This document shows positions 13,950 through 28,800 of a stretch of 64,000 bases of DNA, one piece after another. The position numbers were made by a program, and so were the translations under genes. The notes under the pieces are model-generated. The model saw nothing but the letters and a program-made list of their open reading frames with translations. It ran no database searches and was not told where the DNA came from. This DNA comes from Sinohyriopsis cumingii (taxonomy: Eukaryota > Mollusca > Bivalvia > Unionida > Unionidae): NCBI GenBank assembly GCA_028554795.2, contig CM068827.1, positions 76,877,677-76,941,676 of the forward strand, in the 5' to 3' direction. Position 1 is the stretch's first letter. The number at the start of each line of letters is the position of its first letter.

Positions 13950-16900
13950 CGATATAGAGGCATACAAGTAGATAAATAAAACACCATTACATCTTACCAG
14001 ATTGAAAAAGAACTGCAACTGCTCATTAGCCAAGTTGATGCAGGCTTGTTCAAAGCTGTTGTGCTCAAAATGCTCAAATCCAAATATGTCCAATATACCT
14101 GTATAGGAATTTATTTAATTAAAAACGCATAAATAAAAAATTCTAGATGTTTCTTGAAAATTCTTTGCTTTAAGCAGACAGCTTGTTTAAATTAGAAGTA
14201 CCATGCTGTTATTACATCAGTATGAAATCAATCAGCTGTGCAAAATAAAACTGAAATTCATTTCTGACAAGAAAGATAATATTGATAATTTGATAATGTT
14301 ATGCATACATGCAATAAAGGGATGCTACCACCACCTAGGCCCTAAGCCTAATAATAAAAGGATGCTACTACCACCTTGGCCCATAATGCCCTTCCCTCTG
14401 CATCTTCTAGCAGCAGTGATTCCTATTCCAACTGCCCAGATCTCTAAGATGCCACAAAAGCCTTTGGTATGTTCTATTGATTACATATATCAGGATGTTT
14501 CTTTAATATTGAATGCATATATGACTGTTCCTTTGTTAATAAATAATTAATTTATTATAATGTTACATTCTTCACATAAAGTTTCACTACATTTCTACAG
14601 GCAGTTCTGGAGTTTGGGGTTTGCATAAAAGCATTGCTATGTCACCTTATTTCTCCAAAATGTAAAAAAATAATTGATAGAAACTGATTCAATGTGTATG
14701 CAAGCTGATGTTGTACTAACGGTAAATTGCAACCCTGTTCAAAATAACACTGTTGTACTATAAATCATGTACTCCAAATCAGTGTGTGTGTGTGTGTGTG
14801 TGTGTAATTAGGATTTTTAACATAGCTGTAACAATTTTTCAGTCATATCGCTATGATGTCTGCAGTGTGGCAGTTTATAGTGATGTCTAGCACTGGGGCA
14901 TCATGCCGCAAACATGTAGCATGATGTCCCACCCAGTCACATTATCCCGACTCCAGGTTAACCAGTCCTAACACTAGCCTCTTGATGCTGGGTGACTAAC
15001 GAGGCAGTTGTTAGTACCATTTTTGTAAATCTTTGGTATGACTCAGTCAGGGTTCAAACACATGACCTCCCACTTCCAAGGCGGATGCTCAAACCAAAAG
15101 GCCACCAGAGCAGTCTCTAAATCATAAAATTTGGTTACACTTTTATGCTTGCTAAAATTACTTCAAGAAAATATGTGTATAATTAAATTACTAAAATCTA
15201 CCTGGACAGACAGTTGTGAAAGTTTGTACCTAGGAATCATCATTTTATAAAAGCTTAGTTATACTAATTTCAACAAGTGAACAGAACCTGTGAATGCTAC
15301 TTGAAAAAAAATGTTTTTTCTCATTTCAACATCTCTCACTACTATTGATCATGTTAAATGCCTTTTACTAAAACCTGGTGCTGGAAAACAACCACATTTT
15401 GTTCCATCTGAGTTCACCATTCACATTGCGACTGTAAGCCAATGTAATCCAATTATAAGCCATTTGTATGCTCTACTGTAATCCAATTGTAAGTTATTTG
15501 TATGCTCTACTGTAATCCAATTGTAAGCCATTTGTATGCTCTAGTGTAATCCAATTATAGGACAATTATAAGTCCAAGTGTAATACAATTATTAGCCATT
15601 TGTAAGCTGTAATGTAATTCAATTATAAGCCATTTGTATGCTGTAATGTAATCCAATTAAAAGCCATTTGTGTGCTGTAATGTAATCCAATTACAAGCCA
15701 TTTGTATGCTCTAATGTAATCCAATTACAAATCAATTGTAAGCTCTAATGTAATCCAATTACAAATCAATTGTAAGCTCTAATGTAATCCAATTACAAGC
15801 CATTTGTTTGCTCTACTGTAATCCAATTATAAGCCATTTGTATGCTCTACTGTAATCCAATTATAAGCCATTTGTATGCTCTACTGTAATCCAATTATAG
15901 GACAATTGTATGCTCTAATGTAATCCAATTACAGGCCATTTGTATGCTCTAATGTAATCCAATTATAGGACAATTTCAAGTCCAAGTGTAATCCAATTAT
16001 AAGCCATCTGTATGCTCTACTGTAATCCAATTATAAGGCAACTGTACGCTCTACTGTAATCCAATTATAAGCCAACTATATGCTCTAATGTAATCCAATT
16101 ACAGGACAATTGTATGCTCTAATGTAATCCAATTACAGGCCATATGTATGCTCTAATGTAATCCAATTATAGGACAATTTCAAGTCCAAGTGTAATCCAA
16201 TTATAAGCCATCTGTATGCTCTACTGTAATCCAATTATAAGCCAACTGTATGCTCTAATGTAATCCAATTACAGGCCATTTGTATGCTCTAATGTAATCC
16301 AATTATAGGACAATTTCAAGTCCAAGAGTAATCCAATTATAAGCCATCTGTATGCTCTAATGCAGTGCTGTCCAACCCGTGGCCCATGGGCCACATGCGG
16401 CCTGCAGGCTGATTTCAAATGGCCCACCAGAGCTCGAGCAGCTATATAGTCGTTTCTTTTCAGTTTTCTGCTGCGGCCCTCGGCTTCGAGAAAAACATTT
16501 TTCAGTGGCCCTTGGTGTCGAAATGGTTGGACAGCACTGCTCTAATGTAATCCAATTATAGAACAATTGTAAGACCAAGTGTAATCCAGTTATAAGCCAT
16601 TTATATGCTCTAATGTAATCCAATTATAAGCCATCTGTATGCTCTAATGTAATCCAATTGTAAGTCATTTGTACGCTCTAATGTAATCCAATTATAAGCT
16701 GTTTACAAGCCCAAGTGTAATCCAATTATAAGCTGTTTGTAAGCTTAAGAGTAATCCAATTATAAGATGTCTGTAAGCCAAGTGTAATCCAATTATAAGC
16801 TGTTTGTAACCCCAAGTGTAATCCAATTATAAGCTATTTGTAAGCCCAAGAGTAATCCAATTATAAGCCATTGGTAAGTCCAAGTGTAATTCAATTATAA

Positions 16901-19900
16901 GCCAATATTAAGTCCAAGTGTAATCCAATTATAAGCTGTTTGTAAGCCCTAATGTAATCCAATTATGAGCCGTTTGTAAGCCCAAGTGTAATCCAATTAT
17001 AAATTGTTTGTAAGTCCTAACGTAATTTAATTACAAGCCAATTGTAAGTCCAAGTGTATCTGTTTGTTATTATTCAGTATAAACTAGTGCAACAAATGTA
17101 GATTCAGTTGTTAATATAACATCATTATCATCAAAATCGATATTTATGCATCAGAAATTCCAACAAAATTTGTCATAGATATGCCTTGGTTGACGATTAC
17201 TAAAATATGATGTCAAAGCTTTAGGATTTACAAATATTCATTCAGTTTCAGTGCAAATACATCTACCTAGTTTGGTTGATAAAATGGTATGCAATAGCTT
17301 GATATATTTCTGTTTAACATATAAGCAGCAGCAGGCTCTCTCTGTAAGTTACTACAATTGGACATAAGATGCCATTTGCAGCAGGACCAATTTATATCTC
17401 AGTGAAGGTCACAACTACATGTAATATTATATGACATGAGAAAGGTAAGTACGAAATTAAAATCACATGTCTGCCATAGTTAGCTCTCGATGATGAAAAC
17501 TTGGCTCAACTGTGACATGTCATCTACCACAATATTACTGACCTGTCATTGACTACAGACTAGTTCTGTTTAGTTTCTTATGAGTAATCAGTAGAACAAA
17601 CAATATTGACCCTAACATGCATGTCATATTATGAAACAGATCAGGGTCTATGTTGTTTACAGTTGGACTGGACATGCTAGTGCATATGTATTGTATCACG
17701 ATCCGAAAACCAATCAAGTGTGAAATAAGTAGAATTCAAGATCATGACTGGAAATAGACAGATGGAACAACAGACAAGGAGATAATTCAGAAGATGGCCA
17801 GACAAACATTACCATAAGTGGTCAGATTGTGCCATATGCAGTGTTTCCCTTTACATGCATTTGTGCGTCAGGGACGCATGCTGGAGAAATCTGACGCACA
17901 TGTTTTGTTGCTGTGTGTTCTTTTTACACAAAGGATTCATATAATGCAATCTGGATTTGTTTTATATGCAATGCTTTGGATGAGGGATGGCATCATGTAT
18001 ACTTCGAACATAGGCATAATCTGGTTCCTTGCTTCATATGCTCCCTGCATTGCACTCCACTATTCGTATAGCGGAGTGCAACACAGGGAGCATAAGAAAC
18101 AGGGAACCAGACTAGCATAGGCAATGTTATGATGGAGTAGCTTCTCCTAATCTTGCGAGCCTTCATGCGATTTCCATACAGCTCATCAAGATGTTGTTAA
18201 TATGTTTAACGTCAATGCCTGTTGCACTAGAAAGTGATCACCAGATTAAAACGGCTTGGACTAAGAATCATTTGCAAAGAAAGTGAAAGAAGCAGAACAC
18301 AAATGAGTAACTGTGGATCTAACTTAATGAAAAATGGAGAAAATAATTCCCTTGACTGGAATATGGCACATCCATTAGGATTACCAGTGTGACTTCTGAT
18401 CGCATGATTGCAAAGACTGCAAAAGTGTATATTCCTTTCATGGCTTGATATCTGGAGAACACATTATCACACATGACATTCTGTCACAACAGAGAAATCA
18501 GTAAACTTGCTGCTACAAATGCGTTATTTGGATTACAAAGTCAGGGGGGTCATTGCAGATTTTGTTCATTTTTAGCTTGCTGCAATAAAAGAAAGATCTT
18601 AAAGTTCAAGTGTAACTTATTAGAAAGAAGATTAATCATTAGCCATTTTGATTTTTGGATAAATGTGTTCTAGGACAAAGTACAATGAAACTGATGATAG
18701 TACACATTTTATGACAGGCAGTAAATTAACTGCCATTTAGTTAAAAAGATTTAATTTGCTTTTTGCACTGGCTTGTATGTAATGTGTTGGTCTATAATAT
18801 TGCTACAAAAAAAAAGATTATAAGGAGACTGTTAAAAGTATGACTTTAACCTAAAAGAAAAATGAACTAATAAGATTATTCTTTGAATGGACAATGCATT
18901 TGTTTGTTAATTGTTAATGTTGGTTTATTTGTATTTTTAGAGAGAGAGAGAGTATGTTGTGCAAGTTGCAATATCCTATTTCAAGCTGAAAAAGTACGGG
19001 TGAGATAAAAATGTGTCAGTACATTTATGACCCCCATTTTTTATTTGATCCCAGGTTCTGACACCAAGTTTTTTTTTACCCTCAATTTTACACCCCTGGG
19101 GGATACACTGCATATAGCATCCTGTATTAAAGAAATATATTTTAAAACAGCCTTGTTGTACAAGAGCAATTCCATTTAAACATACAAGGTATACATGGAA
19201 GGCACTTTTTAAAAAGCGTATGCCTGGTTACTATGACTACCAACAGAGTTCATATGAAAATGATACAAAATTCTAAACTGCATCTATGGGTGACTACTCA
19301 ATGTTGAAAGTGCCTTCCCTAGGTTTCAAGTATGTTGTAATGGAACAGCCTTATTGGACATTCAATAAAAAATCTTATCTTAATTACAAATGTGTTGATG
19401 CAACATGAATGCTCCACGAGTCCCTGAAAACTGACACAAACATAAAACCTAGCCAAGTTGTGACTGAGGGACACATGTATGGACATACAAATGGACAGAC
19501 AAGGGTAACACCATATGCCAAAAATAACTGGTTGGGTGAGATGAAAAATTTCAATGTTCAGTGGCATAATATAAAATTTATGCAATATGAAATGAGCTAC
19601 CTGTACCAATATAAGAACAACACAGATACTATTAAGGCAAACAATAAGCATCTGGCATGCTGTATAAATGTTTCTGACAACTCAAAACAAGGTAACTGAT
19701 ACCCAATTATAATATGGCTTTCAATTATAGCAACATCTTCAAAGAATATTTGCATTTCACAAGTATAACCTGACTGTTTAAAATGTCGTCTTTTATAAAC
19801 AAGAGGCCCAACCGGAAATGAGATTGCTTACCTGGCAGAATTTTGCATAATAGTCAAATGTAGGAGCAGTTGGCAAAGAAATCGGAATAAGTAGGACCCC

Positions 19901-22804
19901 ATCTGTCAAAATGTCTTTAAATTCTGTTCCGTTTTGTTCAAACAATTGTTTGAAGGTTTCTCCATGTTAAGGCATGTTTATCTATATTGTACATAACATC
20001 AGCATCAAGGCTGCCATATTTGATGGCTGGTTGGCATCTTTTATATAAACATGAAAATCCTTCATACCAGGATGCTATCATTCTGGTTAAATTCTGTTGA
20101 GTGATTTTGTTTTTATAAGAATTCCATTTAAGATTTCTCTATTTTTTGGGATGGTGGGCGTATCTGAAGTTGGAAAGGAATCATTTTTACAAACTTTTAA
20201 GGCCTTTAACCTAGGCTGCTGTCAAATTTGGTACAAGTCTCAAGTGTCGATTTTGAGACGTCATTTGAAGTTGTTTCTATACAACACTCCCTCAATAACT
20301 CATGCCTTGATAACCTGCTAACCAGCTTATATATAGAGCAGGGTCAAGCATAGATCCTATTTTTAAAACATGAAAATACTTTAAAATGGCCCCATAAGTT
20401 GAACATGAGGAAAATCATAATCAAATTTGTAACTGAACCCTTTATATATATCAATTGTTTTAGCATCAAAAACAGTGGATGGTATCTGGAATTTGGAGGC
20501 AATATCATGAAATTCTCAACTTTTGATATATTCTGTTACATTTTTTTCCAGACCACATTCTAAGTACACTAAATAGCAATATTCAATGAAATTTTGATCA
20601 ATGAAAATATCACTAATGCCTACTGATAAATAACTTTAACAAAAATAATGACCAATTACCATATTTCATGTTATTTTTCATACCCTTTAATTTTTCGTAC
20701 ACCATCAAGCCATAAAAATAATAATTAATTCTATCATATTTTTTCATACACAAAATTCAATATTTTTTTGGTCATCCTATTATTTTCCATACATAAAACG
20801 ATCTACTGTGAAAATTTACTTTTGCCAAAGTGATAAAAAGTATGGCCCTTTAAATTTTACAGCTAAGAGATAAAATTATTGTTTTAGTTGCATTTTTTTA
20901 TGTCTATTATTTTTATTTCATTTTGTTAAAATTGAAGACAGGTTCCCATTTCAAACGGATTCAAAAATATACCTAAGTTTGATTTAGGTACATCAAATGA
21001 CTAGGGTATTGTTTTGCTAAGCAAGTTATGAGTAGTGACTAAATTTGGACATGTTTTTACCTGAAGCATCAAATAGTGAAACAGGAGATTTACGCAATAT
21101 AACAATTGTCATTTATAATCATGCATGCAGGTCATTGATAATTTCTTTCTTTTATTATTGTATTTCACTACACACTATTATGTTTTCATGTGCATCACAT
21201 TTCAAACGGCGTCAGAAAAAATCCTGATGTATGAATTAGATACACAAAACGACCAATTTATTCTTTGCCGAGTATATCTGGCATAATAGCATATGAGAAA
21301 TATAGATATGTTTCCTCAATGAAACACAATCCCGAATTATCTGTCATCTTTGCATAAATGTGTATCTGAGGCATCTAATAATGAAAATAAAAAACAAAAT
21401 AAGAAATATTCACCAATTATAAGTGTGCAGAAAGCCTTTTGCTCAGCTTACTCGGAAAAAGCAACTGTTTTGTTAACTGAGAATCTATTTACATTCATTT
21501 TATTGTCCTTCTTTGTCTTTTGTATCGGCAAGAAAATAAAATGATTGATGTATTTGTTCTGTTGTTGTCATTACAATATATACAGTGTGACCCCGCTATA
21601 ACGCGCTCCGTTATAACGCGAATTCGGATATAACACGGTCGTAGCATGGCTCCCGAAATTTCATATACATGTATTTTTCTTGTGCACAAAAAAATTTCTT
21701 AAAAAGTACGAAAAAAATGTAAAAAGTTGCTTATCATTTTGGGACAGAGATCGCGTATGAATAAAATATGCACGACGATCGTGGCTTGGCTCCTGAAATT
21801 TTATATGTATTTTTCTCGTACACGAAAAGGTATTTTTCTCGTACACGAAAAAGTACCTTTTCTTTCTTCTTAAAAGTAAGAAGAAGAAAAAACCGCATAA
21901 AAAGTTTATTCTGGGATCGCGTAGGTCTTCGCCAATGTCGCAAACTTGGATTATTTTTCCTTATTGGCTGCAAAACATACCATATGGCTTTTTTATTTGT
22001 TGGCGACATTGTTGGCTGTTTAAACTTTTATATACAACCATTGGTTTGGAGTGCAGAAATTCAGAGGCCCCATGAAAGGAAGCCGCAAACTGGATATAAA
22101 ATGCACTGAAATTTGTCTATTGTTACATAAACAAATTCTTTGTCTATACTGACAAACCATCAAAACAGTGCACTGTTATATCATAATCCGCTTATCCTGA
22201 CATCTAGCATGAGTTCTATATGTTGTGAAATATCCGCTTTTTTGTTGTTGACATTTCTGGTAATGGTTGTTGTTGTTGTTGTTGTTGTGGGGTTTAACGC
22301 CATTTTTCAGCACACGATAGGCTATACATGGCGGCCAGTATTAATGGTGGAGGAAGAACCCGGAAAACCCCGGAAAGAACCACCGACCCACGAGAAGCTA
22401 CTGGCAAGCTTTCTCACATGCCCACATTGGCTGAATCTTAGACTCGAACCGCCGCAGACAGAGGTGAGATGGCAGTGATCCGTAACGAAGAGTGCTTTAG
22501 ACCACTCGGCCACTCGGGGCCCTTCTGGTAATGGAGATCAACTGGACAAGGCATTCTCTTGTAATCTGTCTTTCATCGGATTTTTGGCCGCTCGCTAGTA
22601 ATTAATATATTTACAAAGACTGGCATTTGTGTGTGGATGGTAAGTAAAATTCCTCTTCTTTTCACTCTGAATTAAATCCTTCAGAACACTCACGTTTTCT
22701 GTAATAATCTATGTCATCAGAACACCTGCGTCTCTATCATCCGTTGACCCTTTGTTAATTTTCAGACGCATGCGTAGAAGGCAGCATCACGCTGCTACCA
22801 TAAA

Positions 22805-22850
<46 letters not shown>

Positions 22851-25800
22851 GTTTATTCAGCAGGCATGGAGGGACAGTAACTAGAATACATGTAGTCTAA
22901 ACGACGGCCAATTCCTTTTAAAAATGTATCCAGATAAAACAGTTTGCTGAAATTTCAAAGGAAACACATTACCTTTGAAGCACCGACTGTTATGAAAACG
23001 TACTCAGCAAATGGAAAAAAATCCCACTCTCATTCATGCAATACAATTATTTGATGTTGCCGCCACAGTAAGAAATGAGCATTGGTTTGGTTCTCCAAAG
23101 CTGTTCTTTAGTGGCGACTTCAAAAGCACATGCACCCTTCATCAAAGAAAGCCGACTACAATCTTTCAATAACAGCAAAGAAGTTTTCTTCAAAGGAAGT
23201 CAGTACCAAACTGAAATAAAAGTGATGGAATCTGATGGACTTTTGCATTTTCCAATGTGACTGGAACACTTTAACTGTGCTGTGAAAGTTTACTTTTTGT
23301 AGGGAAAAAGTTTATGCCAACGGCAGCTTAAAACGCAAACTAACTTTTACCAACTTCAAACGTACTTCAAAGTAAATGTGCTTCATCATTTGTTACGTGA
23401 TTGTGCTGTTTTTCCACTGAATTCAGACCAATATGACCTGTTGCAAAATTAGTGAATATTTTAAAGCTGTGTATGCATATTTTCGATGGAATCACTTGTA
23501 TTGTGGACTCAATGTATATGATGAGGTTCGCAGGTGAGTACACTGCGTTGATACTCTGATCATGCTATACATTAGACATTTTACATATGAACAGTATTCA
23601 CGTGTATGTACCAATTCATGGTTCTCTAAATAAAGTAAACTATTATATGACGTCTTCTCTCTTTTCACTACAGGTGTATTTCTCATTTAATATGCATTAA
23701 TTCAAGATAGCAACTGTGCCGACGAAGCACGTATTTTACCGCCCGCATTTATTACTTCCCCCCACAAATTTTTTTTTGGGGGGGGTGAGGGTACATTTTC
23801 TTCAGCTAACTGACTTGGTTGCATATAACACGGTTCGGTTCATAACACGGTCAGATTCTATGGCTCCCAACTACCATGTTATAGTGGGGTCCCACTGTAC
23901 CGCTATTCATTAACAGCTGGACAACATCGTTAATGAGTGCTCTTGATTATGTCAGTCAGTATAACAAAGAAACATGAGCATTTGAAAATGAGTTCAGAAG
24001 CCATTTGAGTTTATTTATCCAGTAGAAACAATATCCCAGTACAGGAAGATGTGAAGACCACAGACCATTGTCTCAATACAGTAATGCAGTAAAAACTATA
24101 AAAACCCAGTTAGCTTTAATCATAAATGCAAAAGTCATTGACTCCGTGAGTTCAATTTATATATAGTTAATATCTTCAAAGATACTGGTCTGTTCGTGCT
24201 TGGGCATGTTTTCATTATTAAGTTTCTTCAAACCCCTGCCAAAGGAAGAGACTTTTATCCCACCACCACCTAAATGCAAAACACCAAACAAAAGGTAGAA
24301 AAGACAAAGGTGAAACCCATTACCTGTCTGTTACTCTAGTTACCAAGATAGCCAATGTAAAAGATCATACTGAACTGCACAAATCAAATACTGCTGCGGC
24401 AGTTAATGCCATCATACCAAAAGATACTATTGAAAAGGTGCCCATTGTTGCTGAAAAATTTCCTAAGCCTGCAGTAGACAAGCTGGACTACAGCAAAGAT
24501 ATGTGAGTTTTTGCAAGAAATAAATGTCTCTACTTTTTTAACAAAAGGAAATCTAGTCTTGCTGTGCAAAAAGCAGTGACATAATGCACAATGTTTTGCA
24601 GGTACACAACAAGGCACACATGTACATGTTGCGTTGAAGGCATGGAGTTATCTTTTTCTACAATCTGTCACAGACTGGTTATCTTGAAAATACAGGTAAT
24701 TTGTAATGGGAAGCAAACAATTTCATCAGAAAAGGCTGTTTACTGACAACTAATCCCAACTCAACTATAAAACTAGTATTCAGCCATTAAACAGCACCGC
24801 TATCCACCCTCCTCCCCCATGGTCTTCTCAAAGTAAAGCCAGGATGGCCCTTCTTCATTTTTCAGAAGTTACTCGGTAAGTCATGCCCTCACTTAAGGTG
24901 TGGTCTATGTTTGAATTACCAAGGGAGAGGAGTATTTAGTATCTTATTGCATAATGGCATCATTTGTAAGAACCTACAAGGCCCTCATGACAAGATCATT
25001 TCTTTTAAATCGGGTAAAATTTTATTGAGCAGCTTCTGTGAAGACGCGTTAAGATCTGATATTTATGAACAGTGACCATATATACTGGCAGATGGGGGTC
25101 ATTTGTAAAAGATCAAGAGGCTTTTTCATCAGGATGCTTTGCGTTAATTTTGACTGAATTTTGATAAGCAGTTTCTTAAGCGAAGTCATTTAATTTGTTT
25201 ATAATTATTTGTATAGTCTGTAATGGCAGTTACAAATGATTATGAATCAATGCATTTAAAAAAAATTGAAATGCCTTATTTGGATGCCTTCTATTCAGTT
25301 CGGTTAAATTCTGTTGCGCAACTTTTGAGAACTTGTTTCAATGTTTTTCTATTATTGGTAACAGTAGCCATATCTGAATGTATATAGGCATAATTTTTCT
25401 TTAATTTTAAAAGATTTTCATTGCAGAATGATTTCTAGTGAATGTGATAAAATTTTGTTCAGCAGTTTTTTAGAAAAAGCTGCTTCGAGATTCTATCTAT
25501 TTTAGTAATGGCAGCAATGTCTGTGAATCGACCAGCATTTTATTTTCAGAACTATAAGAGAAAGAAACCTAGATGCCTTAATGCTACGGTGAATTTTAGT
25601 CAAAATCTGTTGAGTGGTTTTGGAGAAGTTAAATTAATAAATTATGGTTGATGAAGCACAAGTGACAATGGACAACACATCACAGACATGCTGGACAACA
25701 AACTTAGCCTCTTAAGCAAACTGTGACATTGCAGATAATCTAACTGGCAAAAAAAAGCCTGAACCAAATGCCTGCTAGATGGCTCTTTGTTATGAAGCCC

Positions 25801-28800
25801 CTTTCCAAGTCGATTTATGTAATCAGAATAATGAAACCATGAAACTGGATTTCAGTATCACAAATACCAACATTTTATCTCAGAAAATACATTTCACCAT
25901 GATACATGTATGGTCAATGTAAATTGCATCTGGAAGAAATGAAAAATATGAAAGATATGAAAATCTGCATGTATATATTTGTCAGTCAGTTTTCTACATG
26001 TACCATAAATATTTGTATATAAGTTGAGTCCAACTAAAAACTGCACAGACCCAGACCCATATTGAATAATGTGCTGGCAGATCTGGGCCTTTGCAGTCTG
26101 TTAGAAGTAATCAGTAAAGCAAACAACACAGACTCTCAGCCTCATAGACACAGACATAGACACAGCCTCATAGACATAGACACAACCTCATAGACACAGA
26201 CACAGCTTCATAGACATAGACATAGACTCATAGACATAGACTCTCAGCCTCATAGACATAGACATTGACTCTCAGCGTCATAGACGTAGACATTGACTCT
26301 CAGCCTCATAGACATAGACACAGACACAGCCTCATAGACATAGACATAGACACGGCCTCATAGACACAGACTCTCAGCCTCATAGACATAAACATAGATT
26401 CTCAGCCTCATAGACACAGACACAGACATAGCCTCATAGACATAGCCATAGACACAGCCTCATAGACATAGACTCTCAGCCTCAGATTTGCCAGCACATT
26501 ATGCAATAGCAGATCCTGGTCTATGTTGTTCACAGTTGGGATCAGCGTATAAATAGGTATATATAATACTAACTAAGGTCTCAATAAAATGAACAATAAT
26601 TACTGCATTTTATAATTCTGAATATAAACTACTGTTAATTAATACATCTAGCAAGTCAAAATTTAACCCTTAATCTTAGATATATAAAAAACTCTAAGTA
26701 ATCACTCTTTTATGTACACAGTGTTTAAATAATTCCAAAAATCTACATGAAGGTATGATGCTTCAAAACCTGAGATATCCTGGAAACTAAATCTTAAGAT
26801 TCACAGCAAAAACAAACTTGAGACATCCTGAAATTTAAATCTTGAGATATACAGCAAAAGTCAAACTTTAGATATGTTTTATCTTTAAATATGCAAGAAA
26901 ACTAAAATTTCATGTCTGAGGAATTGCTCAGGTTACTTTAAAAAAAATGACTATACTGCCAATATTATAAATCACTGTAATTATAAAAAGACTACTTATT
27001 TTACAGTTTGTTTTATGATGAAAATATTTTTTATTTTTAAAATGTTTATAACAGGCCCCAGAAATGATAATAACTGAGCTTAGTTTAACCTGAACTTGCA
27101 AAGAGCCCTAACTTTTTAAGCTTGCTTACATGAAATTCGTGAAAAATCTCTTGGCTTAAAGTGCATGCCTTGGTCACAATATCAATTCCTCCAAAGTTCT
27201 TGGTACTGATTTTAATGTTTATTCTTACCTACTTCCATGACTTCACTGAGAGGAATATTGTCTCTAGAGGCAAGCAGCTGGTTGACCTTATTGACAATCC
27301 AGCCAAACAGTCTGCCATACAAGATCTTCGCCATGGCATCTCTGGCATCTGTACGAGACACACCATACATGAAATACAAAGTATATCAGAACAAGCTCGA
27401 GGTGAATGATTGACATGAAAATTACATGCACTCTCAACCAATAATCTTGTTACTAACCCCTCCAAAATAATGGTCCTGCAGAATCTTAGCTAAAGCATCT
27501 GGGCATTAAAAGTAGCACACGCAAAAATCATCATGTACAAATGACAATGATAGAGGTCAATGATTCCTCCCAAATTACATAACTTGTGAGAAATATCAAA
27601 CATAAAAACGACCTGTTGATAGAACATCATCTCATCTGCTGTTCAGTGTTCTGGTCCATTCAAGGGATGGTGATTCCTACATAACATATATATTTACTTT
27701 TAAGTTCAGTCTGACTGCTAACAACACAGACCCTAATCTGCTTTCTCTACGGTTCGTGCCACAAATTAAAAAAATTCAAAACCATTCCAGACCTGTGCCA
27801 GACCAAAAATACAAAATTTTCAATCTTCAAAATTTTAAAACATTTGTTGATCTAAGGAGGTTAAAATACTGAAAAATTCCAAGTAAAATTTGAAGAGATG
27901 AAAAGTTAAAATTTACGCTACACAACTATATTCATATACTAAAACTTTTCCCACCTGCAAAGAGCAATCAAGCTACAGGTTTCCACAATGGTGAAAATAA
28001 AAGTCTTTTCTTTTTCAAGACTTTTTAGTCAGTTTTCAAATTTTTCCAGACCTGGAAAAACAAATATCAAATTTTAAACCTTTTCCAGACTGTCAGATCG
28101 ATGCAGGAATCCTGCTTCTCATAATGTGACAGTTGATCTGGGTCTATGCAGTTGGACCCAACTTCAAATCAAGAACATATATTGCATTTTCTTCATCTTG
28201 AAGATAATGCTGTGCCAAATTTTGCACTGTCTTGTGTATGTTATATACATTGCTGTAACTTGTTAAACAATTACATCAAGATAATAAACTGAAAATCAAA
28301 TTATGACATACTCATATGATGGAAAATACCGATTAATTCCAACCCATAAAGAACAGAACCCCCCTTTATATCTCCTATTGACCTCACAAAGCAAACCACC
28401 AAGATAAAGAACAAAACCACCCAAATGTGTCCTACTGACCACATAAAGCACACTATCAAGATCTACAACAATGAGATTTGCATGATCATTACTCGAGTCC
28501 TCAAAATTTAAGCAGTTATATAGCTGGTACATATTTTGCTATTATAAATATATACCACCCAAGTTGAAGTTAAAATTTCTTTATCTATATCCCCCCTCAA
28601 CTCCATCAATAGCAACATCTTCATATTTTTCCTTCCTTTTTTAATTTGTTGACTTGCAAGTATACAGTAACATGTTTCTGCTTATCTGTTACTGAATAAC
28701 TGACATTATTACAATATTGTATGTACAATTTTCTTTTAATATGTCACTGGTATGTTTCAATGTTTGCAATATTATACATTCATTAATCATGTCAAGCACA

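Noticed and set aside
17818..18120. 100-residue plus-strand ORF
   Set aside because: It runs through the hairpin arms and shows no family likeness.
22808..22847. Poly(A) tail of a processed gene
   Set aside because: No coding sequence or target duplication was found next to it; it lies inside the pogo-like element and may be slippage.
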